From assembly GCF_027579695.1 (NCBI RefSeq), contig NC_083571.1, positions 47,776,890-47,840,889 of the forward strand: 64,000 bases of DNA. Reading direction: 5' to 3'. Below the pieces are notes generated by a model that made no database searches, had not been told where the DNA came from, and saw only the letters and a program-made list of their open reading frames with translations. A program made the position numbers and the translations under genes. The DNA comes from Neoarius graeffei. Taxonomy: Eukaryota > Chordata > Actinopteri > Siluriformes > Ariidae. Positions 58,658-64,000 of the stretch are shown here, piece after piece; positions within the stretch are counted from its first letter, which is position 1; the number at the start of each line of letters is the position of its first letter.

Positions 58658-61276
58658 CCTACGTTTCTAGGCTGATAGTTAACAGAATATTCACAATGAT
58701 TTGGGTCAGTTATAAAATATAGGACAAAAAAAAAGTGAATCATGATTCAAATCGAATCAGAAGGTCAAAATCGTGAAAAAACTGAATCGTCACACGTCTC
58801 CCACATCTGTAGTGTACTGTATGTGATGCGTGTTTACCATGTACAAGCATGCTTTTGTGTACTGAAGAGAGAACAGCACTTGTTGACTTGATATTTGTTT
58901 ATAATGGAGGTCTAAGGGCAGTTGTTGTTGTGGATTTAATAAACGCTTTTGAAAAAAATAAAATTTAATCGACATTTTATGTGGTAAGCTTTTATACATT
59001 TTTCAGGCAAAGACATTTGTAAATAAGCTGTAACTATGTAGAGGATGTTCAGAGAGAGAATTTATGGTTGTGTTTCCAGCATAAAGTATCTGTTTCTTCT
59101 CGATACCTGGAAAACACAAAACTGGAATTATTTTATTACTGTCTTGGTTCATTGTTAGAAATTTAAGAATATATTTGTCAAAACATTCTCTCCTAACCAT
59201 CTCACCTCAACATGTTTGCTGTAGTAGTAAGAAAACATGACAGGGCACGTTGTTATTTAACAGTTATTCACTGATATTTGCTGAGCCTGAGGTGGATAAT
59301 TGTTTTAGTATAAATACACGGGTGATTTTATTTAAAAAATCGGCGTGCAAATGTAATAAAGGCACGGTGCAGACTTGTCACTTGTCTATGCTGAGTCATA
59401 AAATACTTTTTTGTTTTGAAATGGATAAAATAAATCACAATTGTACCTTACCTTTGAACGGTTTTAGCCCAAACTTCGTAGCATCTTTAGTGCTTTTAGG
59501 AACATTTTCTTTCATAATTTGTCTTTCTTCCTCACCTATGGTGACGGTGATTGACTCGGCAAAACAGCGGCTACTCGAGGGGATTTATTAGGAAATAGTC
59601 CGAGTTTCTCAACCAGTCAACACACGCGGTTTTCTCTAATCACTTCCGTATTTATACTAAAGGAAAATAATCAAGAGAGCAGAGTTACTGTTCCAACCTC
59701 AAAGTTGAAATCCAGAAACCAAAAACTCCTCGGTCCTGAAGACTTTCCCATGGTGGAAAATCTATTTACTGCTACAAAGTGTCGTCTCCTGAGACTCCAT
59801 GGCTGGAACATGCTGGAGCATCGCTAAACTTTACCTAAAGTTTCTTTAAGTCTTAAGTGTTTTGCTGTCGGTTTCGATCATTAATCCAGGATTTTATTGA
59901 AACAATGTTATTGGCCACTGCTACATCATCCTGAATGAACGTTCATGTTTTGTAGTTCAACAAGCAGGGTACTCCGGTACGTGAAAGCCCAAGACCTTCA
60001 AACCAAAAACATGGTCGCTCCCGGTCATTCGGAGGCCTCATCAAGGTCTGTCTGTCTTTCTTAAATAAATTTAATTCCATTCCCAGGACCTTTGAGTACT
60101 TAAAAAGGCAGCTATATCAATATTTCACCGAGAAATAATTTTCTTTAAACAGAGAAAAGTTTTGGGGACTCAAGTTACGAATGAGCGAGCTGGATCTGGG
60201 ATGAGCCAAACCACAGAGATGGTGAACAAGGAAAATGTAAGTCGCAACTGATAGTGTTACAGGTAACACTGTACATTACACAACGCACTAAATTAAAATG
60301 CTTTAAAGGAGAACTGAAGTCATTTTGAAACTTGCTTTATTTCTTAACACGTTATTCAATTACATTTTCGGTTTTAGTAACCTTATATCATGACTCGTAT
60401 TGGCAACTAATTGCAATTAAATATTATATTTATCAGCCTATTCGGTTTTTAGCCATGTTGAATTTAGTTCATTTGGTCCACGGCAGGCGTCGCTTATCCG
60501 CGCGATCTTCACGAGACTTGTGGGAGACTTCGAAACGTGAAGTGTCAGCCACGTGTCAGTGCCGCCATTTTGGAAACTGTTCTCCAAACGAAATATTGCA
60601 CAAAAACGAGTTTAAATGACGATTACTGCGTACATTTTTCAAACTTTTCTGATTGCTATCAAAACAAATGAAACTTCCGGCTTGATTACGTCAGCGTTCA
60701 AAAGAGGGTGCGCGCGTCTTTGACAGTGTTGGCAGATGTTGGTCACTTTGATTTCTGCTGTATGTTTTACTTCCGTCCTACGATGTCTCGCACAGGTCTC
60801 AACGAATCTCGTTTACGGCCATTGCTTTGATATATGGACTGAGATTACGGAGCATATTTCAAACACTCAGAACTCGCTATAGCAGTGACAAAATAGCTAT
60901 CAGAAATGCATTCCTATATTTAAGAAAATGAGAGAATTTTGATGATAAATTTTGGCCTTCAGTTCTCCTTTCATGCATTGAGTAAGACTAATAAACCTAA
61001 GCATTGTGTTAATTAATATTGAAGCAATTTTTTTTTTTGCAACTTTAGATTTGGTTGGAACCATCAGTTTATGCATTTAGTTGAGCGTCAATAAGATGTA
61101 TTAATCCAAGAGCAGTTTCACGTCGTTTAGTATCCATCACTGTTAGTTAACTATATCCTTCAGCTTTGTCAATGAATTTATCACACCTGTTTATCACACC
61201 TATTTATCACACCTTCTTTCAGGGTTCTACATCTATCAAAATGACTCCAGCACAGCACTCGAGTTTAAGCCTGTGA
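27973..61276 (+). CDS. arhgap19: Rho GTPase-activating protein 19, 11 exons, 453 aa
   Basis: This protein stimulates GTP hydrolysis by RhoA-type GTPases; in mammals it acts in mitosis and cytokinesis. I assembled 11 exons with consistent phases and GT-AG borders; the summed length is 1362 nt including the stop. N-terminal landmarks are [17 protein letters not shown] and [15 protein letters not shown] (exon 2). The RhoGAP domain runs from about residue 98 to 310, with the arginine finger at Arg133 (EGLFRVPGN), [10 protein letters not shown], and the conserved Asn256 in NLALMFAPH. Exon 8 has [14 protein letters not shown], and exons 9-10 hold a basic serine segment [12 protein letters not shown], a region linked to phosphorylation in the mammalian protein. 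The C-terminus is shorter than human (494 aa). Introns 1 and 2 are 10.9 and 15.1 kb and full of transposons. Orthology is very well supported. Confidence 0.96.
28014..28736. other. Start of arhgap19 intron 1, nothing recognised
   Basis: AT-rich, with a TTA microsatellite at about 28645-28677. Confidence 0.5.
28737..29264. mobile_element. Tc1-like MITE, 528 bp, with TA duplications
   Basis: The ends CACTACCGTTCAAAAGTTTG and CAAACTTTTGAACGGTAGTG are perfect inverted repeats next to TA at both sides (28735-28736, 29265-29266). It is non-coding, a common fish non-autonomous Tc1 derivative. Confidence 0.88.
29267..29895. other. Intron 1 sequence, unclassified
   Basis: The phrases CAGGGACACATG (about 29440) and ACGTGTCCCTG (about 30838) are inverted and could be ends of a decayed element around the Harbinger MITE. 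Nothing coding is seen. Confidence 0.35.
29896..30210. mobile_element. PIF/Harbinger-type MITE, 315 bp, TAA duplications
   Basis: The ends AGCCTCGGTCACAACCGG and CCGGTTGTGACCTAGGCT are inverted and flanked by TAA (29893-29895, 30211-30213). A 23-bp direct repeat (GCATGAAACGCACAGAGAGC…) lies at about 29957-30003. Confidence 0.82.
30905..31440 (+). pseudogene. LINE reverse transcriptase fragment, clade unassigned
   Basis: It encodes [38 protein letters not shown] and the catalytic [12 protein letters not shown], in mostly one frame. The part after 31422 changes frame ([16 protein letters not shown]). Both ends are missing. Confidence 0.75.
31550..31940 (+). mobile_element. LINE-type 3' tail, common fish repeat
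   Basis: It contains GTTTCTTCCTCGTGTCGTCT, GAGGGAGTTTTTCCTTGCCA and the end AGCGCTATACAAATAAACTT followed by a GACTTGA tail. I recognise this as a widespread fish non-LTR 3' end (L2-like). It is non-coding. Confidence 0.6.
32112..33180. mobile_element. Possible degenerate DNA transposon
   Basis: The ends CCTCCAGGATTTCG… and …AGAATCCTGGGGGG are partly inverted. A smaller element is nested at 32288. No clear duplication or coding region. Confidence 0.35.
32288..32399. mobile_element. Very small hAT-like MITE (112 bp) with exact 8-bp duplication
   Basis: The ends CAGTGTTGCCAGAT and ATCTGGCAACACTG are perfect 14-bp inverted repeats. CTTACTTC flanks both sides (32280-32287, 32400-32407). Confidence 0.85.
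33181..34029. other. Intron 1, no gene
   Basis: Low-complexity A-rich and CTA-rich stretches (about 33590-33612). No recognised element. Confidence 0.4.
34030..34500 (+). pseudogene. LINE polyprotein C-terminal fragment
   Basis: It encodes [20 protein letters not shown], then [19 protein letters not shown] and [11 protein letters not shown], the usual tail after the RT domain in many LINEs. Frames shift. It may belong with the RT fragment at 30905-31440. Confidence 0.7.
34605..34775 (+). pseudogene. RTE-type LINE RT N-terminal fragment
   Basis: It encodes [20 protein letters not shown] and [19 protein letters not shown], the opening of an RTE-type reverse transcriptase. It breaks off abruptly at about 34780. 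Confidence 0.72.
34985..36077 (-). mobile_element. Tc1/mariner-type transposon, 5'-truncated
   Basis: The right-hand transposase end lies at 35318-35551 ([20 protein letters not shown]). 35526-35897 holds [12 protein letters not shown] and the second catalytic aspartate in [14 protein letters not shown] further N-terminal piece lies up to 36077 ([15 protein letters not shown]). The terminus near 34987 reads ACACCGCGTTCCAAATTATT. A TTTG microsatellite (35901-35931) has expanded inside the coding part. The other end is replaced by the duplicated block starting at 36078. Confidence 0.82.
36078..36335. repeat. Second copy of the tail block preceding Tc1 copy B
   Basis: It matches 10498-10731 almost base for base, differing mainly by an expanded ATGG microsatellite (about 36168-36203). 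Confidence 0.85.
36336..37949 (-). mobile_element. Tc1-like transposon copy B, near full length
   Basis: The ends CAGTGGTAC… and …GCACCACTG lie next to TA (36334-36335, 37950-37951). Minus-strand transposase pieces span 36552-37601. Helix-turn-helix region [16 protein letters not shown], then [20 protein letters not shown] and [10 protein letters not shown] give D, D and E. A single in-frame TGA separates CSTNE from [11 protein letters not shown], and the middle has a small rearrangement (LEKCLEKGT). Confidence 0.9.
37955..38300 (-). pseudogene. RTE-type LINE C-terminal fragment
   Basis: The minus strand encodes [33 protein letters not shown] and [11 protein letters not shown], the same family as 8500-8885. 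It directly abuts Tc1 copy B. Confidence 0.75.
38301..38899. other. End of arhgap19 intron 1, nothing recognised
   Basis: AT-rich sequence running into the exon 2 acceptor. Confidence 0.4.
38900..39150 (+). CDS. arhgap19: arhgap19 exon 2
   Basis: The acceptor is TTGCCACAG at 38891-38899. It reads [16 protein letters not shown] and then [17 protein letters not shown], and ends at LKRK plus one base before GTGAAC. A start at the internal ATG 38934 is possible, but upstream codons align with the mammalian protein, so splicing from exon 1 is favoured. Confidence 0.93.
39345..39868 (+). mobile_element. PIF/Harbinger-type element, TAA duplications
   Basis: The ends AGGCCAATTTATGCT and AGCATGCAGAGGCCT are imperfect inverted repeats flanked by TAA (39342-39344, 39869-39871). 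An ATG at 39587 opens [14 protein letters not shown], which resembles the first residues of the MADF/Myb-like accessory protein of Harbinger elements. The frame then ends, so this is a deletion derivative. Confidence 0.7.
39874..40129. mobile_element. Palindromic hAT-like MITE, 256 bp, exact 8-bp duplication
   Basis: The ends CAGGGGTGTCAAACCTGATC and GATCAGGTTTGACACCCCTG are perfect inverted repeats, and inverted similarity extends over most of the element. CCTTAAGG flanks both sides (39866-39873, 40130-40137). Confidence 0.9.
40467..42069 (+). mobile_element. Complete Tc1-like transposon with long inverted repeats
   Basis: The element is flanked by TA (40465-40466, 42070-42071). The ends CAGTGGGGCAAAAAAGTATT and AATACTTTTTTGCCCCACTG are perfect, and inverted similarity extends about 170 bp inward on each side. 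With the intact transposase frame, this is the best candidate for a recently active element in the window. Confidence 0.93.
40831..41853 (+). CDS. Tc1/mariner transposase, 340 aa, intact DD34E
   Basis: The enzyme binds the element's inverted repeats and cuts and pastes it into TA sites. The N-terminal paired-like DNA-binding region covers about 1-110, with helix-turn-helix stretches [15 protein letters not shown] and [13 protein letters not shown]. The catalytic triad is Asp153 ([13 protein letters not shown]), Asp244 ([11 protein letters not shown]) and Glu279 (LNPIENLW), with 34 residues between the last two. [13 protein letters not shown] is the usual glycine-rich box. The length equals that of active fish Tc1 transposases and there are no internal stops. 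It lies on the same strand as arhgap19, in intron 2. Activity is plausible but unproven. Confidence 0.95.
   Translation: MAKTKELSKDTRNKTVDLHQAGKTESAIGKQLGVKKSTVGAIIRKWKTYKTTDNLPRSGAPCKISPRGVKMITRTVSKNPKTTWGDLVNDLQRAGTKVTKATISNTLRRQGLKSCSTRRVPLLKPVHVQARLKFAREHLDDPEEDWENVIWSDETKIELFGKNSTCCVWRRKNAELHPKNTIPTVKHGGGNIMLWGCFSAKGPGRLICVKERMNGAMYHEILNENLLPSARALKMKRGWVFQHDNDPKHTARATKEWLRKKHFKVLEWPSQSPDLNPIENLWRELKVRVAQRQPQNITALEEICMEEWAKIPATVCENLVKTYRKRLTSVIANKGYITKY
43029..43398 (-). mobile_element. tRNA-derived SINE copy 3, full length
   Basis: It is the same family as 6083-6452. GGCTACAATTATT flanks it at 43016-43028 and 43399-43411. The minus-strand A and B boxes are intact, although the B-box flank reads GGGCTCGAACCC. 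Confidence 0.85.
43412..43811. other. Intron 2 sequence, no gene
   Basis: TTA microsatellite at the left. The rest is not recognised. Confidence 0.4.
44155..44600 (+). pseudogene. Tc1 transposase N-terminal remnant
   Basis: It encodes [18 protein letters not shown], then [17 protein letters not shown] and [20 protein letters not shown], the paired-like DNA-binding half. A frameshift follows (VAKKVIA then stop), and the frame breaks at the Harbinger insertion. The remaining piece ([10 protein letters not shown]) resumes at about 45475. Confidence 0.8.
44602..45395 (+). mobile_element. PIF/Harbinger element inside Tc1, 794 bp, TAA duplications
   Basis: The ends GGCCGAATCCCATTTC and GAATTGGGATTGGGCC are inverted and flanked by TAA (44599-44601, 45396-45398). 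A plus-strand stretch around 44835-45005 encodes [20 protein letters not shown] and RFLKSK, which looks like the start of a SANT/trihelix-type DNA-binding domain. Such an accessory protein is usual in Harbinger elements. Confidence 0.78.
45982..46737. other. Intron 2, AT-rich, nothing recognised
   Basis: No repeat or coding signal could be supported. Confidence 0.45.
46740..47114. mobile_element. Internally deleted derivative of the Tc1 family of copies A and B
   Basis: Both ends match those copies (CAGTGGTGCTTGAAAGTTTG and CAAACTTTCAAGCACCACTG), flanked by TA. Only the inverted repeats remain; the transposase is missing. Confidence 0.9.
47395..48592 (+). pseudogene. L2-clade LINE 3' fragment
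   Basis: It encodes CGVPQ-type [19 protein letters not shown], catalytic [29 protein letters not shown] and [14 protein letters not shown], with frameshifts after about 48100. A 23-C tract lies at 48341-48363. It ends in AAATAAAATGCATTATTATT. It is truncated at the 5' side within the RT domain and inserted in the hAT element. Confidence 0.88.
49315..49660 (+). mobile_element. tRNA-derived SINE, plus strand, second subfamily
   Basis: The head GGGTGGCACGGTGGTGTAGT has an A-box (TGGTGTAGTGG) and a B-box (GGTTCAAACCC). The body then differs from the copies at 6083 and 43029 (GGTTGACGTGGGCTGAGGTG…) and ends ACGAATAAAGG with TTC repeats. TTCTTTTCTAGTA-like flanks suggest a target duplication. Confidence 0.82.
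49907..50975. mobile_element. TTAA-target DNA transposon (piggyBac or Kolobok type)
   Basis: The ends AGGACCCATGGCATG and CATGTCATGGGACCTT are inverted repeats. TTAA lies at 49903-49906 and 50976-50979, and removing the element restores the host hAT sequence. A minus-strand frame (50297-50491) has [11 protein letters not shown], which resembles the C-terminal part of a THAP domain and would favour Kolobok. A plus-strand ATG at 50170 opens [20 protein letters not shown], unrecognised. Confidence 0.7.
51090..52209. other. Intron 2, nothing recognised
   Basis: No coding potential or defined repeat found. Ordinary unique-looking sequence. Confidence 0.4.
52218..53652 (+). mobile_element. hAT element with BED-finger remnant and exact 8-bp duplication
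   Basis: The ends CAGGCTTGTAGGACTCGAG… and …CTCGACTAGAACACTG lie between AATGATGC at 52210-52217 and 53653-53660. A BED zinc finger remnant lies near the right end. Confidence 0.85.
53290..53420 (+). pseudogene. hAT transposase BED zinc finger remnant
   Basis: It encodes [18 protein letters not shown] followed by [16 protein letters not shown]: Cys-x2-Cys, then His-x4-His, the BED finger pattern at the N-terminus of hAT transposases. The rest of the transposase is missing. Confidence 0.75.
53661..54237. other. End of intron 2
   Basis: AT-rich, with a pyrimidine tract before the exon 3 acceptor. Nothing else recognised. Confidence 0.45.
54238..54318 (+). CDS. arhgap19: arhgap19 exon 3
   Basis: The acceptor is TTTTTCCAG. 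It encodes [20 protein letters not shown] and on to EYLGK, the start of the RhoGAP domain. Donor GTAAGA at 54319. Confidence 0.95.
54681..54890 (+). CDS. arhgap19: arhgap19 exon 4 (arginine finger)
   Basis: It encodes [18 protein letters not shown] with the catalytic arginine, then [19 protein letters not shown] and HAHLKIA. The acceptor is TATCTGTCAG and the donor GTACTC at 54891. Confidence 0.96.
55196..55285 (-). mobile_element. Terminal fragment of a hAT related to 52218-53652
   Basis: The phrases AAGTCCAAGTCAAGTCACGA and GAGTCGGACTCGAGTCC match the reversed end of that element. Confidence 0.55.
55862..56623 (-). mobile_element. Tc1/mariner-type element with internal deletion, in intron 4
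   Basis: The ends CAACCCCAATTCCAAAAAGG and TTTTGGAATTGGGGTTG are inverted. The interior keeps minus-strand fragments of a transposase, including the part reading GGGACAGGGGCATGTTTACC. A GT microsatellite (56399-56433) replaces part of it. Confidence 0.78.
56731..56957 (+). CDS. arhgap19: arhgap19 exon 5
   Basis: It encodes [18 protein letters not shown], then the helical core [20 protein letters not shown] and [15 protein letters not shown]. The acceptor is TGTTCTGCAG and the donor GTAAGT. Confidence 0.96.
57029..57115 (+). CDS. arhgap19: arhgap19 exon 6
   Basis: It encodes [19 protein letters not shown] and [10 protein letters not shown]. The preceding intron is only 71 bp. Donor GTAAGA at 57116. 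Confidence 0.95.
57270..57335 (+). CDS. arhgap19: arhgap19 exon 7
   Basis: It encodes [20 protein letters not shown] plus SK, matching APAYIRECARL of the human protein. Donor GTTATA at 57336. Confidence 0.93.
57709..57879 (+). CDS. arhgap19: arhgap19 exon 8
   Basis: It encodes [10 protein letters not shown] and ends with [20 protein letters not shown] plus LIRQ. The acceptor is TTGCTTTAG and the donor GTAACG. Confidence 0.95.
58043..58802. repeat. Probable DNA transposon in intron 8
   Basis: The ends TAGAGATGTGATGATTAA and CTGAATCGTCACACGTCTCC are imperfect inverted repeats. ATCGATT/AATCGAAT-type motifs recur near both ends. A poly-T run lies at 58619-58650. Confidence 0.5.
58803..59955. 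other. Intron 8, nothing recognised
   Basis: No repeat or coding region could be supported. Confidence 0.45.
59956..60045 (+). CDS. arhgap19: arhgap19 exon 9
   Basis: It encodes [15 protein letters not shown] and [12 protein letters not shown]. The acceptor is TTTTGTAG and the donor GTCTGT. Confidence 0.93.
60153..60236 (+). CDS. arhgap19: arhgap19 exon 10
   Basis: It encodes [17 protein letters not shown] and ends MVNKEN before GTAAGT. The acceptor is CTTTAAACAG. Confidence 0.92.
60307..60969. mobile_element. TTAA-target element in intron 10
   Basis: The ends AGGAGAACTGAAGTCATTTT and GGCCTTCAGTTCTCCT are inverted. The left flank is TTAA (60303-60306) and the right TTCA, one change from TTAA. 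No transposase is seen. Confidence 0.6.
61223..61276 (+). CDS. arhgap19: arhgap19 exon 11 (last, with stop)
   Basis: After TTCTTTCAG it encodes [17 protein letters not shown] and TGA (61274-61276). The block GS..(I/V)xMTP matches the human C-terminus (GSPAVTMTP), which supports this short exon. A possible polyadenylation signal AATAAA is at 61492-61497. Confidence 0.85.
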   Translation, partial: GSTSIKMTPAQHSSLSL

Positions 61277-62309
61277 TTTTTTTTCTTTTTTTTTTTTTGG
61301 TATGTGTGTGTCGATTAATTTAGGATCAAGTTTAGGTCGTATTTATTTGGGCTCAATTAACAAATGTGACCTCCAACTTGTTAACTATGCAAGCAAGATG
61401 AATTTCCAAACTAATGGATTACTTGTTGTTGTTTTTTACCAGTTTCAAATTTTCTGAATTATTCATCGGTTTGTGAAAGATATTTATAAAAAATAAATTA
61501 AAAAAAAAAGTTAAAATTGTCCCAAGCATGTAGCATCTACTCAGAAAGGTCAGGAATGGAATGTGTGTTCAGGAAGGTCAAGTATGTAGCATGTATTGCG
61601 AGAGTTTCTGTTCTTTACTTTAAATTACTTTGGAGTTGTGTAATTTGGCCTCCACTGGATTTGAATATACAGCCAGAGTGTCCAGGGTACTATATTGCAG
61701 GTATGTGAATCTAGCATGCCTCCATATCCAGTACATCAAAAATAACACATTACCATACTAAATAGTGGTTGCATCCTATTTTGACATACTACTTAGTATG
61801 GATATACAGAGTTTGGGATGTAATTGTGCTCTTCGTTTGAATCTTGGAGGCAACACAGAGCTGTTACAATGAACTGTTTGATATGCGAGAGAGTTTTTAA
61901 AGTCTGATACTGAAAAATGTACTTTGGGGAGGAAAAAGGAACATGAATGGTGATTTGTTTCTGTATCTCTGTGATCAGAATGTGTTCTCGTTTACGCTTA
62001 CTGATATTCAACTTATTTAGAGGCTTGTAGTTTTTTTTTTTTTTTAAACCCCCCCGGTTTTAAAATATTTTTATGCTATGAAAAATTGACACTGGGGTTT
62101 CCTGATGGCTCCTTCCGAAGCACACTGTATATAAAAGTACCCCAACCTCAGCTTTATGGAACAAGGATATACATCCAAGGTAGCTGTTTACAAAGGCCGT
62201 CATTTAAAAAGCCCACTTGTCTTTATCATTGAGTGATTTTGGTATAGATTTCAACAGCAAAATGGACTCTTGACTTTTTCAGTTTGGACACATTTATGAT
62301 ATCTGTATA
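61277..62309 (+). other. arhgap19 3' untranslated region and flank
   Basis: AATAAA at 61492-61497 is a candidate polyadenylation signal, about 215 bp after the stop. No other gene recognised. Confidence 0.5.
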
Positions 62310-63069
62310 CACCGATCAGCCATAAAATTAAAATCACTGACAGTTGAAGTGAATGTAATGAGATCATCAGTGTTAATGGCACCTGTCAATGGGTGGGATA
62401 TATTAGGCAGCAAGTGAAGTCAGTTCTTGAAGTTGGTGTGTTGGAAGCAGGAAAGATGGGCAAGCGTAAGGATCTGAGCAACTTTGACGAGGGCCATGTT
62501 GTGATGACTGGGTGTCAAAAGCTCACTGATTGGCATTGGGGCACGAAGGCAAGCCCATATGATCCAATCCGACTGTAGCACAAACTGCTGAAAAAGTTAA
62601 TGCTGACAACTTAATGCTTTAGCCAGCATTAACTTTTTCAGCAGTTTGTGCTACAGTAGTTCTTCTGTGGGATTGGAGCATATAGGCTAGCCTTCGTGCC
62701 CCATGCCAATCAATGAGCCTTCGACGCCCATGACCCTGTCGCCGTTTCACTGGTTGTCCTTCCTTGGACCATTTTTGGTAGGTACTAACCCCTGCAGACC
62801 AGGAACGCCCCACAAGATGTGCCGTTTTAGAGATGCTCAGACCCAGTCATCTAGCCATCACAGTGTGGCCCTTGTCAAAGTCAGTCATCCTTAAGCTTGC
62901 CCATTTTTCCTGCTTCCAACACATCAACTTCAAGAACTGACTGTTCTCCTGATGTCTAATATATCCCACCCCTTGACAGGTGCCATTGTAATAAGAGAAT
63001 CGATTTAATTTGATGATCAATGCAGTTCCCTTTACCAGGCAGTGTGTTTAATTTTATGGCTGATTGATG
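62310..63069. mobile_element. Fold-back derivative of a Tc1-like transposon
   Basis: The ends CACCGATCAGCCATAAAATT and AATTTTATGGCTGATTGATG sit next to TA. Both halves carry the start of the same transposase gene in opposite directions (MGKRKDLSNFDEG on plus; its mirror on minus with KWSKEGQPVKRRQGHGR). The halves meet in a hairpin at about 62576-62655 (GCAGTTTGTGCTACA…). Confidence 0.82.
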
Positions 63070-63071
63070 TA

Positions 63072-63150
63072 CAGTATCAGCCAAAAGTTTGGGGGGGGGA
63101 CACTTACTCATTACTGTGAAAGTGTGTCCAAACTTTTGACTGGTACTATA
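63072..63150. mobile_element. Tiny Tc1-like MITE directly next to the fold-back element
   Basis: AGTATCAGCCAAAAGTTTGG and CCAAACTTTTGACTGGTACT are inverted over a roughly 35-bp spacer with TA flanks. It resembles the terminal parts of a common fish Tc1 MITE. Confidence 0.6.
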
Positions 63151-63599
63151 TTTTCTCCGCTGACGTTTTAAATGTGAATAAGCATGAGCCAGAACTTTTT
63201 TTTTTTTAAATGTAGTTCTTATTTCAGATGTTTCTTGACAGTCTTGTATTGTGAACTTTTGATTCTCTTAAACTACTGTCTGTTTTTTTTTCCTTTAAGG
63301 ATTTAACCACTGCTTAATTTGAGATCGCTTTTAAGTTATTTCTTATATTTTTATATGTGAATGTGCTTTGTTTCATGTTGCATCTCAATGGATTTGTGCC
63401 TTTTTTTTTTTTTTTTTTTTTAACAAGGTGATCTTGCATTGTTCACATTACCTCCAGCTTTGCCAGTTGTTATTAAAACTAGCATGGTGTTTCAGCCTAT
63501 GTATGTGGATCAATGTTATCCTATATCGGTTTAAAGTCATAGCTGTATTGTACAGTGCTTTCAGCTTTTGACATTAAATCAAAAGTATTAAAATCCCTC

Positions 63600-63830
63600 T
63601 TTTTGTCCTGTTTATCATTCACTCATACCAGTATCAGTCACACACACATTCACACTTTCTGAGCAATTTAAAGTCCAACTGGCTTGTTTTTTGGGGTGAT
63701 GGGAGGAAAGCGGAGAACCTCTGAGGAAATCGGTGTGACATGGGAAGAAAATTTCTACACGCAGGATCCTGAGCTCAGGATCGAAACAAGGACCCACAGC
63801 ACCACTCTGTCACACAGTTCATAAACTGCT
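63600..63830 (-). mobile_element. Diverged SINE fragment
   Basis: The order of phrases (GGAAAGCGGAGAACCTCTGAGG, GACATGGGAAGAAAAT, ATCGAAACAAGGACCCACAG) follows the body and B-box region of the SINE copies at 6083 and 43029, at low identity. Confidence 0.5.
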
Positions 63831-64000
63831 AATATGTAAATTATTAATATAATTTCTACAATGGTGTTGAATTGTCATCTGATTGGTCAGGATCTGTTCA
63901 TGAATTTTCTTTATCAGTTGCTCTGACAATAGAGCTGCAGTTGAAATGATGTTTCTGTAGTAACGACTTGTTCATAAGGATGCTCTGCTTAACATTGAAA

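Noticed and set aside
1-64000. CRISPR arrays, operons or phage-like systems
   Set aside because: The window is vertebrate nuclear DNA; regular short repeats here are microsatellites and element ends.

Overview
This is nuclear DNA from a vertebrate, almost certainly a teleost fish. It has intron-containing genes with GT-AG splice sites and a very dense load of fish-type mobile elements: Tc1/mariner, hAT, PIF/Harbinger, L2-, RTE- and Penelope-type elements, tRNA-derived SINEs and a Ty3/Gypsy element. A catfish or another ostariophysan is plausible from the repeat mix, but I cannot fix the species from sequence alone. I see no prokaryotic operons, CRISPR arrays or RNA genes.

Layout. 1-3040 holds a decayed Ty3/Gypsy pol region, running in from the left edge, whose chromodomain segment is inverted. 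3053-7500 is intergenic and holds a Tc1 end, an 80-86 bp tandem repeat, a 64-bp-arm palindrome and a hAT element (5039-6786) with a SINE inside. 7533-10304 is a two-exon class A GPCR (391 aa after splicing). Its intron contains an RTE LINE fragment and a decayed second copy of the receptor's own first exon. 10498-27900 is repeat-dominated: a Tc1 copy broken by an insertion that carries a RecQ-like helicase fragment, nested hAT elements, an L2 LINE, and a Penelope-like element inserted in a SINE.

27973-61276 is one gene on the + strand, arhgap19 (Rho GTPase-activating protein 19). I assembled it from 11 exons whose phases all agree, giving 453 aa. Introns 1 and 2 (10.9 and 15.1 kb) are packed with transposons, while the RhoGAP exons 3-11 sit within 54.2-61.3 kb. 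The region just upstream of exon 1 has a CCAAT box, an E2F-like site and a CHR-like site, which suggests cell-cycle control. 61277-64000 is 3' flank, with a fold-back Tc1 derivative and short repeats.

The most useful results beyond the two host genes are: (a) an apparently intact Tc1 element at 40467-42069 (340-aa DD34E transposase, long inverted repeats, TA duplications); (b) many elements whose exact borders are fixed by target-site duplications, giving a readable nesting order; (c) gene-bearing fragments on elements (RecQ-like Walker A exon, GIY-YIG nuclease, SANT-like and MADF-like starts, THAP-like fragment); (d) a duplicated composite block shared by 10.5-13.2 kb and 36.1-37.9 kb. I found no convincing wholly new system. 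The best candidates for something undescribed are the RecQ-carrying insertion at 11408-12001 and the element defined by four copies of a 12-mer around 40.2-42.6 kb.
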